In this document: piece by piece, positions 8,431-17,809 of the stretch
Layout of the letters: every line of letters starts with the position of its first letter
Position numbering within the stretch: position 1 is the first letter of the stretch
From: Bdellovibrio bacteriovorus
GTDB taxonomy: Bacteria; Bdellovibrionota; Bdellovibrionia; Bdellovibrionales; Bdellovibrionaceae
Length of the DNA stretch: 64,000 nucleotides
NCBI RefSeq assembly: GCF_025558485.1
Contig: NZ_CP102930.1
Coordinates: forward strand, 2,170,001-2,234,000
Direction: 5' to 3'
Notes under the pieces: model-generated
Told to the model about the DNA's origin: nothing
The model's database searches: none
What the model saw: the letters and a program-made list of their open reading frames with translations, nothing else
Translations under genes and position numbers: made by a program

Positions 8431-9962
8431 GGGGCCACTTGCAAAACCAGATCCGCAGATTTCGTGGTCAGCAGCTTTTTCACCTGCAAGCTCAATCCTT
8501 CCGCCACGGGCACTTTAGGAATGCTCATACTGATCGTCTGCCCCCACAAGCCACCCACAATTTTATCCCGGATGGTGGAAGTTGAAAATCTTCTGGATGG
8601 ACTGTATCGGGCCACATACCCAGAATCAAAAGACGCCGACATTCCCAGCGTGGGGTTTACAAATTTAGCCTGCGCTTTCCCCTGGCTGACCTTGACATCA
8701 ATCTTGGAGGAAAACGGCAGGGAGAAATTCATAAAAGGAACATAAGCCCCGGACTTCGGAGCCTGCATGCGGGCATACATCTGACTTTTCACCTGATACT
8801 GCAACCCCTGACCTGAGATGCTGACATCCTTATTGGAGTACACGTCGAAAATAAACTTTGCCGATTTGGAAAAGCTCATCAATGCCGGCCACACAAAGAA
8901 CTGCACAAAGCGCGAATTCATCACCGTGGAAAAACCCGGCAACTGGCTGGAGTTCACCTGATGCAGCCACGTATTAGCACGGTAGGCCTCTGATAAAATC
9001 ACTTTAATAAAATCCTTCGGCAAACGCAAAGAGGCCATATCTGCGGACTTCACTTCAGAATCCCCATCCAGCTTTAAAACCGTGCGCGAAGAATCCTGAA
9101 TCCGAGCAAAGGTGATTTCAAACACCCCTTTGGCACGCAGGCCCTCCTCCCCAAAATCTGTGAAATCCTGCACTTTCATCACCACATCTATATCCGGACG
9201 AGCCAGCACCAGCTTGCGCGGAGCTGAAAAATCTAGCGTCACATTCTTCAGATAGTCCTGAACATATTTCTTCAGCAAATCGTGCTGAGGCTCGATAAAG
9301 CTTGCCGAGTCATTGATGATCTTTTCCACCTCTGCACGCAGAATGGAATCAAAACCTTCCGCGCCTGTGCATAGAAATTCACTGTTGTAATCCCAGCCTC
9401 CCGGATTCCAGGACAGATCAACTGCATTCACGGTGGTCGCCGCCTGAGCACCGGACACCTGCGGGGTCACCACCACCTTAAACTGCCCCTGGTTTTTTCC
9501 CAGATTCAGGACAATATCCTTACAGACGGCCTGCACCCGGAAGCGTCCGATAATGCCACCCACATTCTTTTCAATGACATGGTCCACAGAAACTTCCGCA
9601 ATATGCAACTGCGCCGCAAGATCTCTGGAAGTCAGCTCCAGCGTGCTTTCCGCCGATCCCAGGGACGGTTTCTGCAACTGGGTTTTCATTTGCAGGGACA
9701 GACCTTTTATATCCACAGGAATTTCCTGACTGACCAGACGTTGATCAGGAAATTGCCAATTCGCCTCAAACTTTTCAGTCATGAGGCTTTTCCACTTTTC
9801 TTCAATTAAACTTTGTTGAAATTGTCTAGGTAGTTTCAACTCAAACTCTGATTCCACCACCGCAGCGGAAAAGGCAGGTACAGAAGTTAAGAATGTGAGT
9901 AGCGCGACCGATAGTTTTCTTGTCATCATAGAACTTCGTTTCCTCATCTCGATAGACATCAT
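8427..9962 (-). CDS. Secreted protein of unknown family
   Basis: Up to 511 residues. The N-terminus MMSIEMRKRSSMMTRKLSVALLTFLTSVPAFSA is a signal peptide; the likelier start is the ATG at residue 12 or 13, since GAGG lies about 12 bp before it. The mature protein is long, beta-rich and poor in cysteine (two, near residues 157 and 198), with no catalytic motif I can name. It is divergent from the RND-LolA fusion gene (72 bp between starts) and convergent with the barrel gene, so it may share regulation with either. Confidence 0.7.
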   Translation of the reverse strand: MMSIEMRKRSSMMTRKLSVALLTFLTSVPAFSAAVVESEFELKLPRQFQQSLIEEKWKSLMTEKFEANWQFPDQRLVSQEIPVDIKGLSLQMKTQLQKPSLGSAESTLELTSRDLAAQLHIAEVSVDHVIEKNVGGIIGRFRVQAVCKDIVLNLGKNQGQFKVVVTPQVSGAQAATTVNAVDLSWNPGGWDYNSEFLCTGAEGFDSILRAEVEKIINDSASFIEPQHDLLKKYVQDYLKNVTLDFSAPRKLVLARPDIDVVMKVQDFTDFGEEGLRAKGVFEITFARIQDSSRTVLKLDGDSEVKSADMASLRLPKDFIKVILSEAYRANTWLHQVNSSQLPGFSTVMNSRFVQFFVWPALMSFSKSAKFIFDVYSNKDVSISGQGLQYQVKSQMYARMQAPKSGAYVPFMNFSLPFSSKIDVKVSQGKAQAKFVNPTLGMSASFDSGYVARYSPSRRFSTSTIRDKIVGGLWGQTISMSIPKVPVAEGLSLQVKKLLTTKSADLVLQVAP

Positions 9963-10034
9963 GTTCTTAAGTTACGGCTACAACTGAAAAATCTAAAGGA
10001 ACTTTTACCAGCAGAATCGAAAGAAGACAGTCCA

Positions 10035-13000
10035 ATGAAGAATACGAAAATCGCCAAACTTTTTTCCCAAGTTTCCGTCAAAACTCTCTGCATTTCCACT
10101 CTTCTTTTTGTTTTTCTGGTCACCATCCTTGGTCTGTTCGCACTTCCTCGTTTACAAACGCAGTACAGTTTAAAACAATTTCTTCCCAAGGATAATCCGC
10201 TGCTGGAACGGGATGATCACACCAAACAACTTTTCCAGCTTTCCGATTCCCAGCCTTTTATTATCACTGCCAAAGTGAAAGCGGATTCTGAAACCTGGTT
10301 TGACAAAGAAAAAATCCGCAGCCTGGCTTCCCTGACCGATCTGCTGGCAAATTATCCGGGTGTGAAAAACACCCTGAGCCTTGCCACCGTTCAAGGTGCC
10401 ATCACCAGCGATGACGGACTCAGTGTGGGACCTTTACTGAAAAATCTGCCCTATCAAAAATGGCGCGCTGAAACCCTTAAGAATCCGCTGATTTCCCCGA
10501 CTCTGATTTCCCAGGATGGAAAAACCGCCTCGGTGATTGTCAACATCAAACCCCTGCACACACAGGAACTGCTGGCATTGCGCCAGAATCTGGAGGTCAC
10601 CGCCACCGCGTCAGTTCCGTTTGCCCATATTGAAATTGGCGGGACCCCGGCGGTGCAGACCGATGTGGGGGTGTTACTGCAAACAGAGCTGCGCAACTTT
10701 GTTGTGCTGGGTTTTCTGGCCTGCTTTCTGGTGCTGGGGCTGATCTTTGCCAACTGGTCGCCTTTGATTATTTCTTTTGTAGTGATTGTCTGCGCCAACA
10801 TTATTGTGCTGGCGGTGATGGCTCTGGCCGGGTATCCGTTTTCAGTTCTTTCCACCACCATCCCGATTCTGACCACCGTGGATGTGGTGTCTTTGATCAT
10901 TCATACATTATTAAGATACTCTGAAGAGCAGAAAAACCAGCCGCACCTGACCCATCAGGAGCGTGTGATTTATACATTTAAGGTTTTGCTGGGGCCGAAC
11001 TTCTTTGCTTCCACCACCACCATGATCGGCTTTTTAAGTCTGCTGGTGACCAAGGTGCCGTTGATTCGCGATTATGGATTGACCGCCGCCGGAGCCATTG
11101 TCATTGGCTGGGTCGTTATGACGCTGACCTTATTCCCGATGCTTTACTTCCTGCCGGGACCCAAAGCACGTGACTGGGCCTGGGCCAAAGCGCGCTGGGG
11201 TTTGTATCTATTCCGCAGATCCGGCATCTGGGCTTTTCTAATTATTCTGGTTTGTTCGGCCCTGGCCATCAAGGGACAAAGCCTGTCGTGGTCCGCCCGC
11301 TTGTTTGATGATCTTCCTAAAAATCATCAGGTGCGCCTTTCCACCGAAACCATTGACCGGGAATTGGGCGGGATGATTCCTTTGGATATCGAAGTCAAAG
11401 GCCCTTCCGACACCTGGAATGATCCGGCGTTACTGGCCCGTCTGGATCAGCTTTTAGAGGATATTCGTCAAACAGAAGGTGTCGGCAGCGTGGTCGGCCT
11501 GCCGGATCTGGTCGCAGCGGCAAATATTCACCACACGCGCCTTCCCGCCAGTCGCTCACAGACCGCAGAGATCTTTTTTCTTTACTCACTTTCCAGCAAC
11601 AGTCCGTTAAAAAATTTCCTGAACACGGATTCCTCGAATACCCGCGTTTCCGTGCGCACATTCGATCTTCCCTCCAACCAGCTGCAATCACTGGTTCAGG
11701 CAATAAAAGAAAAAGCCACCCTGGCATTCCCGCAAATGAACGTGGAAATCACGGGCATGGGGTCCACCATCCACCACCTGAACAATGATCTTTCCAAACA
11801 ATTGATATTTGGCTTCTGGCATTCCATGCTGGCCATTGCCGTGGTGCTGATTATCGTGTTCCGCTCTGTCCGCTGGTCTTTGGTGGCGTGTATTCCCAAT
11901 CTGGTTCCACCTGCGGCCCTGCTGGGCTTTTTGGCGATCTCAGAAACCCCGATCAAGCCCAGCATTGCAATTATCTTTTCGATTGCCCTGGGTTTGGCGT
12001 TTAACAACACAGTTTACCTTCTTGAGCGCCTGCGTGCCCTGCAAAAGAACTCCAAAAGCAGGGATCTGGAAATTGAAAAGACCCTGTGGCGCGAAGGCAA
12101 TCCCTGCCTGATTTCCACATTGGTTCTATTGGCCGGCTTTTCTGTCTTTATGGCTTCCTATTTTGCAATGAACCGGATCTTTGGCTTCTACATGCTTTTG
12201 TCAATGCTCGCTGGACTGGTGGGGGATTTGATTCTTCTTCCAACTTTGCTGAAAAGTTGCCCTTGGCTGTTGACGCCAGTACCTTGGAAAAAGGAGAAAA
12301 CTATGGCGACAGCTGCAATGATCTTCTTTGCCCTGATGGTGACTCTGACCCCGGTGCGCACCCATGCCCAGCTCCCCACTGTTGAAAAAGTTGGTGAGGA
12401 AATGGGACAGCGCCTGCGCTCAAAAGACGAACAATTTGTGGTACGGATGAAAATTATCGAAGCCGACGGTTCCAGTAAAGATCGCGAAATGAAAATCTGG
12501 CGTTTCAGCCCGCAGAAGAAAGAACACTATCTGCTGGTTCGTATGCAAAAGCCTCAGGATTTAAAGGGCACCGCCCTGTTGGCCACCTTAAAAGGTGATC
12601 AGGAGGACAAATGGATTTATCTGCCGTCCACCAAACAAACCCGCCGCCTGACTGGCGAATCGGGTCAGGGCGGGATTCTGGGGTCAGAACTTAGCACCGA
12701 GGATTTTGATTTCAACCGCGATCAAAGCGCGCAAAGTGCGGTAAAAAAAGAGCTGAACATTAAGGGTAAAAAATATCTGCTGGTTGAATCAGATGTGGGC
12801 GGCACCTCCGGCAGCTATTCCAAAATCATCAGCTATGTTTCGGCCACCGACTATGTCCCGATTAAAGTGGAATGTTTCGACAAACAGGGGAAACTTTTAA
12901 AAGTCCTGGATTTCACCGGATATAAAAATGTCGGCGGCACGAAAATGCGCGCTTCCAAGATCAGCATTAAAAATGTTCAGAATAAAAGATCCACGGTGAT

Positions 13001-13076
13001 CGTTCTGACCCAGATCAAGCTGGATCAGGGACTCACCGCCAGCCGCTTTACACCAAAAAAACTGGCAGAAGATTAG
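10035..13076 (+). CDS. RND/MMPL exporter fused to a LolA-like lipoprotein-sorting domain
   Basis: A 1013-residue open frame. Residues 1-750 are an MMPL-type RND exporter: TM1 near 15-40, a periplasmic loop, TM2-6 at about 225-375, TM7 near 400, a second loop, TM8-12 at about 600-750. Residues 757-1013 match the outer-membrane lipoprotein-sorting family (LolA-like, COG2834), normally a separate secreted protein. At the joint, AAAAAGGAGAAAACT precedes an in-frame ATG at 12303 followed by a signal-peptide-like stretch ending THA-Q. It may therefore yield both a fusion (13th TM placing the domain in the periplasm) and a free periplasmic protein. Known relatives move hydrophobic lipids across the envelope; the cargo here is unknown. 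Confidence 0.88.
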   Translation: MKNTKIAKLFSQVSVKTLCISTLLFVFLVTILGLFALPRLQTQYSLKQFLPKDNPLLERDDHTKQLFQLSDSQPFIITAKVKADSETWFDKEKIRSLASLTDLLANYPGVKNTLSLATVQGAITSDDGLSVGPLLKNLPYQKWRAETLKNPLISPTLISQDGKTASVIVNIKPLHTQELLALRQNLEVTATASVPFAHIEIGGTPAVQTDVGVLLQTELRNFVVLGFLACFLVLGLIFANWSPLIISFVVIVCANIIVLAVMALAGYPFSVLSTTIPILTTVDVVSLIIHTLLRYSEEQKNQPHLTHQERVIYTFKVLLGPNFFASTTTMIGFLSLLVTKVPLIRDYGLTAAGAIVIGWVVMTLTLFPMLYFLPGPKARDWAWAKARWGLYLFRRSGIWAFLIILVCSALAIKGQSLSWSARLFDDLPKNHQVRLSTETIDRELGGMIPLDIEVKGPSDTWNDPALLARLDQLLEDIRQTEGVGSVVGLPDLVAAANIHHTRLPASRSQTAEIFFLYSLSSNSPLKNFLNTDSSNTRVSVRTFDLPSNQLQSLVQAIKEKATLAFPQMNVEITGMGSTIHHLNNDLSKQLIFGFWHSMLAIAVVLIIVFRSVRWSLVACIPNLVPPAALLGFLAISETPIKPSIAIIFSIALGLAFNNTVYLLERLRALQKNSKSRDLEIEKTLWREGNPCLISTLVLLAGFSVFMASYFAMNRIFGFYMLLSMLAGLVGDLILLPTLLKSCPWLLTPVPWKKEKTMATAAMIFFALMVTLTPVRTHAQLPTVEKVGEEMGQRLRSKDEQFVVRMKIIEADGSSKDREMKIWRFSPQKKEHYLLVRMQKPQDLKGTALLATLKGDQEDKWIYLPSTKQTRRLTGESGQGGILGSELSTEDFDFNRDQSAQSAVKKELNIKGKKYLLVESDVGGTSGSYSKIISYVSATDYVPIKVECFDKQGKLLKVLDFTGYKNVGGTKMRASKISIKNVQNKRSTVIVLTQIKLDQGLTASRFTPKKLAED

Positions 13077-13582
13077 TTCGGCTTTTTAATATAGTCTTCA
13101 AATAGGGTGTCCACCTGCTCTGGCGGCAGTTGAAAGGCCACGGCACCGAGTTCTTTCAGATAGATTTCCAGCAGTTGTCTGTCCTGAAGGTCGGGAAACT
13201 CATGCTTCATCGCCTTTAATAGCAAGCCCTCGGCTTCATGAATCATTTTTCCGAAACGAGTTCCCGCATTTTTTTCCAGATAATACAGAACAAACAGATA
13301 GGGCATGTTTTTCACGTCTTTTAAAATCGCGCGCAGACGGTCGCGAATGCCGACAGACTTTGTGCGTTCGATATTAAAGACGTGGGAGATAACGAATTTG
13401 TAGGCTTCCTCCAGCACCACTTCCTTTTCTTTACCAAAATAATAGTAAATCAAGGACCGGGTGACATTGGATTCCCGGGAAATATCCGACAGAGTCCATG
13501 CCAGATGCCCCTTGGCGACCTCCATTTTCAGGATCGCATTACAAACCGCGAAATAGATTTCTTCCTTCGATTGAGTTGCCAT
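13073..13582 (-). CDS. TetR-family transcriptional regulator
   Basis: 169 residues from ATG at 13582; the frame is open further upstream, but that would cover the operator-like repeats. The N-terminal helix-turn-helix is clear (residues about 24-50, WTLSDISRESNVTRSLIYYYFGKE). The C-terminal ligand-binding region is not specific. It faces the GH3/LysE/Ntn-hydrolase operon across 154 bp holding two copies of a palindrome, so it probably represses that operon and itself. Known: TetR proteins release DNA on binding a small ligand, often the substrate or product of the controlled genes. Its stop overlaps the end of the RND-LolA gene (TTAG). Confidence 0.92.
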   Translation of the reverse strand: MATQSKEEIYFAVCNAILKMEVAKGHLAWTLSDISRESNVTRSLIYYYFGKEKEVVLEEAYKFVISHVFNIERTKSVGIRDRLRAILKDVKNMPYLFVLYYLEKNAGTRFGKMIHEAEGLLLKAMKHEFPDLQDRQLLEIYLKELGAVAFQLPPEQVDTLFEDYIKKPN

Positions 13583-13591
13583 TTCGTAATT

Positions 13592-13618
13592 TTGACAAAA
13601 AAGACCAAAACCTGTCAA
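13592..13618. promoter_or_regulatory. Operator-like palindrome, copy 1
   Basis: TTGACA (13592-13597), 15 bp, TGTCAA (13613-13618): a perfect 6-bp inverted repeat ten bases upstream of the TetR start codon. It shares extended identity (CCAAnnCCTGTCAAyGG on the plus strand) with copy 2. Likely the autoregulatory TetR site; inference from position and symmetry. Confidence 0.65.
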
Positions 13619-13644
13619 TGGAAGGTCCCAGAAACTAACCAGTT

Positions 13645-13671
13645 TCGACAGATTTAGCCAATTCCTGTCAA
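13645..13671. promoter_or_regulatory. Operator-like palindrome, copy 2
   Basis: TCGACA (13645-13650), 15 bp, TGTCAA (13666-13671), with the same spacing and flanks as copy 1. The centres are 53 bp apart, close to five helical turns. It lies 66 bp upstream of the GH3 start codon, where it could block the rightward promoter. Confidence 0.65.
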
Positions 13672-13736
13672 CGGCGGAAAGCGACAAGCGCTCTAAACCA
13701 CAATAAATTGCCTTCATTCCAAAGAAGGAGTTTTTT

Positions 13737-15257
13737 ATGTTCGCAGTGAATCATGTTGTTCAGTCTCTGGGCCAAAAGTATCTGAAGACCTACGGTCAAA
13801 GAATGACCGTCACTCACCAAGATCTTCTTTCCAAACAAGAGAAGAATTTCGCCAGCCTTAAACGTGGCCTTGCTGGCACTCGCCTTTACAAAGACCTGCG
13901 CTTGTCCCATATCCAATCCTATGAAGAGTTCGTGAACCATGTGCCTGTGTACGGGTACGACGAGTATGCTCCTTATGTGGACATGATTGCAGCTGGTCAC
14001 AATGACATTCTTTTCAAAGACAAAGTGGAATATTTCGGTCTGTCCTCCGGAACCTCCGGCAAGGATTCCAAACGCGTGCCTTATAATGAGCGCATGATCC
14101 GCATGTTCGTAAAATCTCAGAAACGCGTGGCCAGTAAATTAAGCACGCTGGAGCCTGAGATCAACTTCCTGAAGGTCGGCCGACTGACTTTCGGGTCCGA
14201 TCCGTATCTGTATTCTCAGAACGGTTTTAAATTTGGTTACATTTCCGGGATTCTGAGCACCCGTGTTCCAAAGGCTTTGGCCAAAAACACCTTCCCTTGC
14301 CGGGAGGTGCTGGCTATTTCCAACTGGGATAAAAAGATTGAAATGCTGGTTTCCGAATCCATCCAGCAGGACATTCAAGTGGTGAGCGGAATCCCAACTT
14401 ATATTATCAGCATCTTCGAGGCGGTTTTGCAGAAGACCGGCAAAAAGACGATCCGCGAAATCTGGCCCAATCTGAAAGTCTTCGTCTATGCTGCGACTCC
14501 GATCAAACAATACAAGGAACGTATTGACCGCCTGGTGGGGCATGAACTGAACTACTACGGTCTGTATGCCGCCACCGAAGCGGCGATTGGCCTGCCTTAT
14601 GAAAAATATCAAAATGGCCGCCAAAGATATTTCCTGAACCCGGATCTGCTTTATTCTTTCACTCCGGTGGAAGGCACCAAGAGAAATCTGGGCCTGCATG
14701 AAATTGAAATGGGCGTTCCTTATTATATCAACATCGGCACTCCCAATGGCATGATTCATTATTCCATGAAGGACGTTATCAGCTTTGAGCGCCATAATGA
14801 CGATCTGGTCTTTGAATTTGTCGGCCGCAAAAGCACGGGTATGAATCTGGCAGCGGAAAAAGTCAGCGACGATGAGATCCTGGACTGCTATCTGAATGCA
14901 AAAAACGCGACCAATGTGGATTTGCGTCACTTCTTCCTGTCTCCGCAAATGAAAGATGGCAAAGCCTCTTATCTGTGGACGCTGTTCGTTCCGACCAAAA
15001 CGCAGGTTGATCCTTTGATTTTGGCGGAAACTTTGGATAAGGAAATGCAAAAGTTGAACGGTGACTATTCCGACTGCCGTGAAGTTGGTGTTCTGGGTGC
15101 TGCACAGGTGCAACTGATGAGCGCTGATTACCTGCAAAAATATTTTGAAAAAAACCGCAGCCGCGGTCAGTTCAAAATGAAAACCACTTTTGAAACTGCT
15201 GAAGAATATCTGAACTTTATCAATCTTCATCTGGATCAAGCCGGAGCTGTTCAATGA
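13737..15257 (+). CDS. GH3-type acyl-acid amido synthetase-like enzyme
   Basis: 506 residues, cytosolic. GH3 motifs are in order: SSGTSGKDSKRVPY (ATP/AMP loop, residue about 103), VVSGIPTYI, YYGLYAATEA (residue about 275), GMIHYSMKDVISFE (the YRxGD-like block, residue about 340) and FVGRKSTGMNLAAEKVSDDE near residue 362. Known: plant GH3 enzymes adenylate carboxylic acids and transfer the acyl group to an amino acid; bacterial relatives are mostly uncharacterised. ATG follows AAGGAG at 13722. It overlaps the LysE gene by 4 bp (ATGA) and lies under the apparent TetR control. Substrates unknown. Confidence 0.87.
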   Translation: MFAVNHVVQSLGQKYLKTYGQRMTVTHQDLLSKQEKNFASLKRGLAGTRLYKDLRLSHIQSYEEFVNHVPVYGYDEYAPYVDMIAAGHNDILFKDKVEYFGLSSGTSGKDSKRVPYNERMIRMFVKSQKRVASKLSTLEPEINFLKVGRLTFGSDPYLYSQNGFKFGYISGILSTRVPKALAKNTFPCREVLAISNWDKKIEMLVSESIQQDIQVVSGIPTYIISIFEAVLQKTGKKTIREIWPNLKVFVYAATPIKQYKERIDRLVGHELNYYGLYAATEAAIGLPYEKYQNGRQRYFLNPDLLYSFTPVEGTKRNLGLHEIEMGVPYYINIGTPNGMIHYSMKDVISFERHNDDLVFEFVGRKSTGMNLAAEKVSDDEILDCYLNAKNATNVDLRHFFLSPQMKDGKASYLWTLFVPTKTQVDPLILAETLDKEMQKLNGDYSDCREVGVLGAAQVQLMSADYLQKYFEKNRSRGQFKMKTTFETAEEYLNFINLHLDQAGAVQ

Positions 15258-15826
15258 TTCTTTGGATGATCACCGTCGGGTTCCTGTCGGCATTTGCCCT
15301 GGGACCTGCCAGCTTCAGTATCATTCGCAGTCTGGTGTCACGCCGTCAATGGCCGTGGTCCTCGATTGCCGGCTTTCTGGTGGGGGATTTAATCTACATC
15401 GTGCTGGCGATGGCTTTGCTGCAAAGCCCGCTGTTCCACGAAGTCTGGCTAAAAAATCTGCTGACGGCCCTCACCGCCACAGTCTTGCTTCTGTATTCCG
15501 TGAAGGTTCTGCTAAGCAAGCCCCAGGCACACGGTCTGGAGGTTCCCGCTCAAGGATTTGTAAAAAGCCTGCTTTTGACCTTAAGCAATTTCCATCTGGT
15601 TTTAATCTATGCCGGCCTGTTCGTAAACCTGAGCGGTGAAAAGAATGCGGCCCTGTGGCTGGGAGCGGGAGTTTATCTTCTGACTTTCGTGCTGAGTTTT
15701 CTGGGGCTTCTGTGGGGACTTAAACAACTGCACGGACCTTTAAAAAAGTTCCTGCGTAAGATTGAAATTGTCGCTGCCTGCGGCTTTCTCGGATTTTCCA
15801 TTTATCTTTCTCTGGAGATTTTATGA
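15254..15826 (+). CDS. LysE-family exporter
   Basis: A 190-residue membrane protein with about six hydrophobic segments. The N-terminal GFLSAFALGPASFSIIRS and GFLVGDLIYI segments match the LysE/RhtB family (G-P-x-P-like motif in TM1, gate Asp in TM2). Known: these proteins export amino acids or small derivatives across the inner membrane. It overlaps the GH3 gene by ATGA upstream and the Ntn-hydrolase gene by ATGA downstream, so translation of the three is probably coupled. Inference: it exports the GH3 product or controls the amino-acid pool. Confidence 0.85.
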   Translation: MILWMITVGFLSAFALGPASFSIIRSLVSRRQWPWSSIAGFLVGDLIYIVLAMALLQSPLFHEVWLKNLLTALTATVLLLYSVKVLLSKPQAHGLEVPAQGFVKSLLLTLSNFHLVLIYAGLFVNLSGEKNAALWLGAGVYLLTFVLSFLGLLWGLKQLHGPLKKFLRKIEIVAACGFLGFSIYLSLEIL

Positions 15827-17808
15827 AAAAATTAATTCTTCTTCTGGCCTTCTCCCTGCCCGCTGGCGCTCTGGCGGATTGTGTTCTTAAAAGTGAACTT
15901 AACGGTCAAAAACACTTTATCTGTCAGGCTCCGGGCACCAACAAGTCCGTGCATGTTCTGGATCTTTATGGTGGCTTTGCTGAAACCGCCTACTATCACG
16001 GTTATTTCCTTAAAAAGGAAATTGAATCCGGGGTCTTAAAGGGCGTTCAGGTGCGCACGGAAAGAGCTTTCTCCGATCTGGACAAATCCAGCCGCGAAAA
16101 AATTGAACTGATCAAAAAGTGTGTGATCAACAATTACCGTTCCAGCGTGTCTGACGAATTTAAAAGTGGATTAAAAAACCTGCACCGGGGCCTGCAAGCT
16201 GCCGGAAGCTCTGTGGACTGGAAACGCTTTGAAGAAAGCAATTACATGGTGGAGTTTTCCATCTTTGCTGATTCCATGCAGCGCCAGCTCGATGAAAACC
16301 CGCGCAAAGGATCTTTGAAGGTCTTTGCCTCCTGCGCACCTTATTTTATTGGCAACGCCCTTGCCAAGCCGTTTAAAAAGCTGGCTCAAGGTCTTCGTTC
16401 CATCAAAATGGGTTGCACAGGGATTAGTGCATCTGCGAACAGCTCCAGGGATGGAGCTCTTATTCACGGTCGTAATTTCGACACCGGCCTTCTGGGGTTC
16501 TATGAACCTGAACAGGTTGTCGTCATCAATCGTCAGAAAAACGGAATGACGTCCGTCGGCATTGGTTCCGCAGGCCTGCACTATGCCGGTGGCATCAGTG
16601 GTTTTAATAACTACGGCCTGTCTGTCAGCTTGCATGAACTGCAAACTGAAGGCACCCAGCTTCGTTATGACGACGGTGCATCGGACATTGCCCCGTATCT
16701 ACTGCATTCTGTGCTGATGAAAGCAAGAACGCTGAATGAAGCCATTGCGATGATTCAAACCCGCAAAGGCTTTGGCGCCTGGACTTTTTTTGTTTCTGAT
16801 TCAAAAACCGATGAATCCGCCTCGATTGAACTTAGCGGCAACACTGTGGTGGTGGCCCGCCGTGCCCAGAATAAATTCCTGGGTCAAAGCAATCACTTCC
16901 TGGGCGAAAAAACCAGCCAGGAAGGCTATGAATACAGTCTGAATAAAACTCTGGAAACCCGGGCCCGTCTAGCGCATGTGGAACGCACACTGGCGCAGGA
17001 CTTCGGGCAGATCGATGCCCAATGGGTGATCAATCGTCTGAGCGGCCACACCGATGAACTGGTGGGCCCGCGCAGCTTCGGTCGCACAACAACGAAGCTT
17101 TACACGGCGGCAACTCACGTCATGCTGCCGGGCCGTCAGGAATGGTGGATGAGCGTTGCGGAAACCTATCCAACCAATCGTTCCCACTTTGTCGGCTTCC
17201 GCCTTTTGGGTCCGGATGCCAAAGTTCCCGTACAGATTTTAGGAACTACAAAAGCCTGGGAAGATCCAAGCAAGACAGCATGGTATGATTCCATGAAATA
17301 TTACGTTCAGGCTTATCTGACGAATGAACAGGATCACAGCACCATTGCAGGCTTGGATCGCACTTTGGCTCTTCTGGAAAATGCCTCTGCAACGGCTGCT
17401 CAAAGTGGCGTGTATGAATTCCCTTATGAATTTATGTGGGCGCGTATCAAGGTTCTTCGTGCCGCTAAAAATATTATGGCCGGACAGCGTGAGATGGCTT
17501 TCCAGGACTTGTCGGACGCTCAGCAAAAACTTTCTGAAATCGCCGCGCGGCTGGGGGACAGCCTGCACCCTTATGAAAACTTCCAACTGGATCTATGGAG
17601 ATTCCGTGCGGAAACACTGAAGCCGCAGGCTCGCCAGTCCCGCGCCAGCCAGCAGCTGTACCGCAATGAGGCCCGCACCCTGCTATCAGGTTTGATTCAA
17701 AAATACCCACGTCAAAGTGAGCTTTACGATTTACAGTGGAGTTTAGGCGAAGAGATGCAACTTTATGTTGTCCTTGATGCTGAAATCCGTCTGGGAACTG
17801 TGGAGTAA
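15823..17808 (+). CDS. Secreted Ntn-hydrolase (C45 / acid ceramidase-like)
   Basis: 661 residues with a Sec signal peptide (cleavage near ALA-D, residue 19). An Ntn-hydrolase core starts at Cys198 (GCTGISA), followed by RDGALIHGRNFDTG and an AGGISGFNNYGL block, as in C45 acyltransferases and choloylglycine/acid-ceramidase relatives. Known: these proenzymes cut themselves before the Cys, which becomes the N-terminal nucleophile for amide bonds. The 178-residue pro-region fits that. The last 170 residues are helical and repeat-like (TPR-like, uncertain). Third gene of the GH3-LysE operon, so it may hydrolyse or remodel the acyl amide outside the inner membrane. Confidence 0.82.
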   Translation: MKKLILLLAFSLPAGALADCVLKSELNGQKHFICQAPGTNKSVHVLDLYGGFAETAYYHGYFLKKEIESGVLKGVQVRTERAFSDLDKSSREKIELIKKCVINNYRSSVSDEFKSGLKNLHRGLQAAGSSVDWKRFEESNYMVEFSIFADSMQRQLDENPRKGSLKVFASCAPYFIGNALAKPFKKLAQGLRSIKMGCTGISASANSSRDGALIHGRNFDTGLLGFYEPEQVVVINRQKNGMTSVGIGSAGLHYAGGISGFNNYGLSVSLHELQTEGTQLRYDDGASDIAPYLLHSVLMKARTLNEAIAMIQTRKGFGAWTFFVSDSKTDESASIELSGNTVVVARRAQNKFLGQSNHFLGEKTSQEGYEYSLNKTLETRARLAHVERTLAQDFGQIDAQWVINRLSGHTDELVGPRSFGRTTTKLYTAATHVMLPGRQEWWMSVAETYPTNRSHFVGFRLLGPDAKVPVQILGTTKAWEDPSKTAWYDSMKYYVQAYLTNEQDHSTIAGLDRTLALLENASATAAQSGVYEFPYEFMWARIKVLRAAKNIMAGQREMAFQDLSDAQQKLSEIAARLGDSLHPYENFQLDLWRFRAETLKPQARQSRASQQLYRNEARTLLSGLIQKYPRQSELYDLQWSLGEEMQLYVVLDAEIRLGTVE

Positions 17809-17809
17809 A

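Noticed and set aside
13583..13717. N-terminal extension of the TetR protein
   Set aside because: It would cover both operators and has no ribosome site; the normal TetR start is at 13582.
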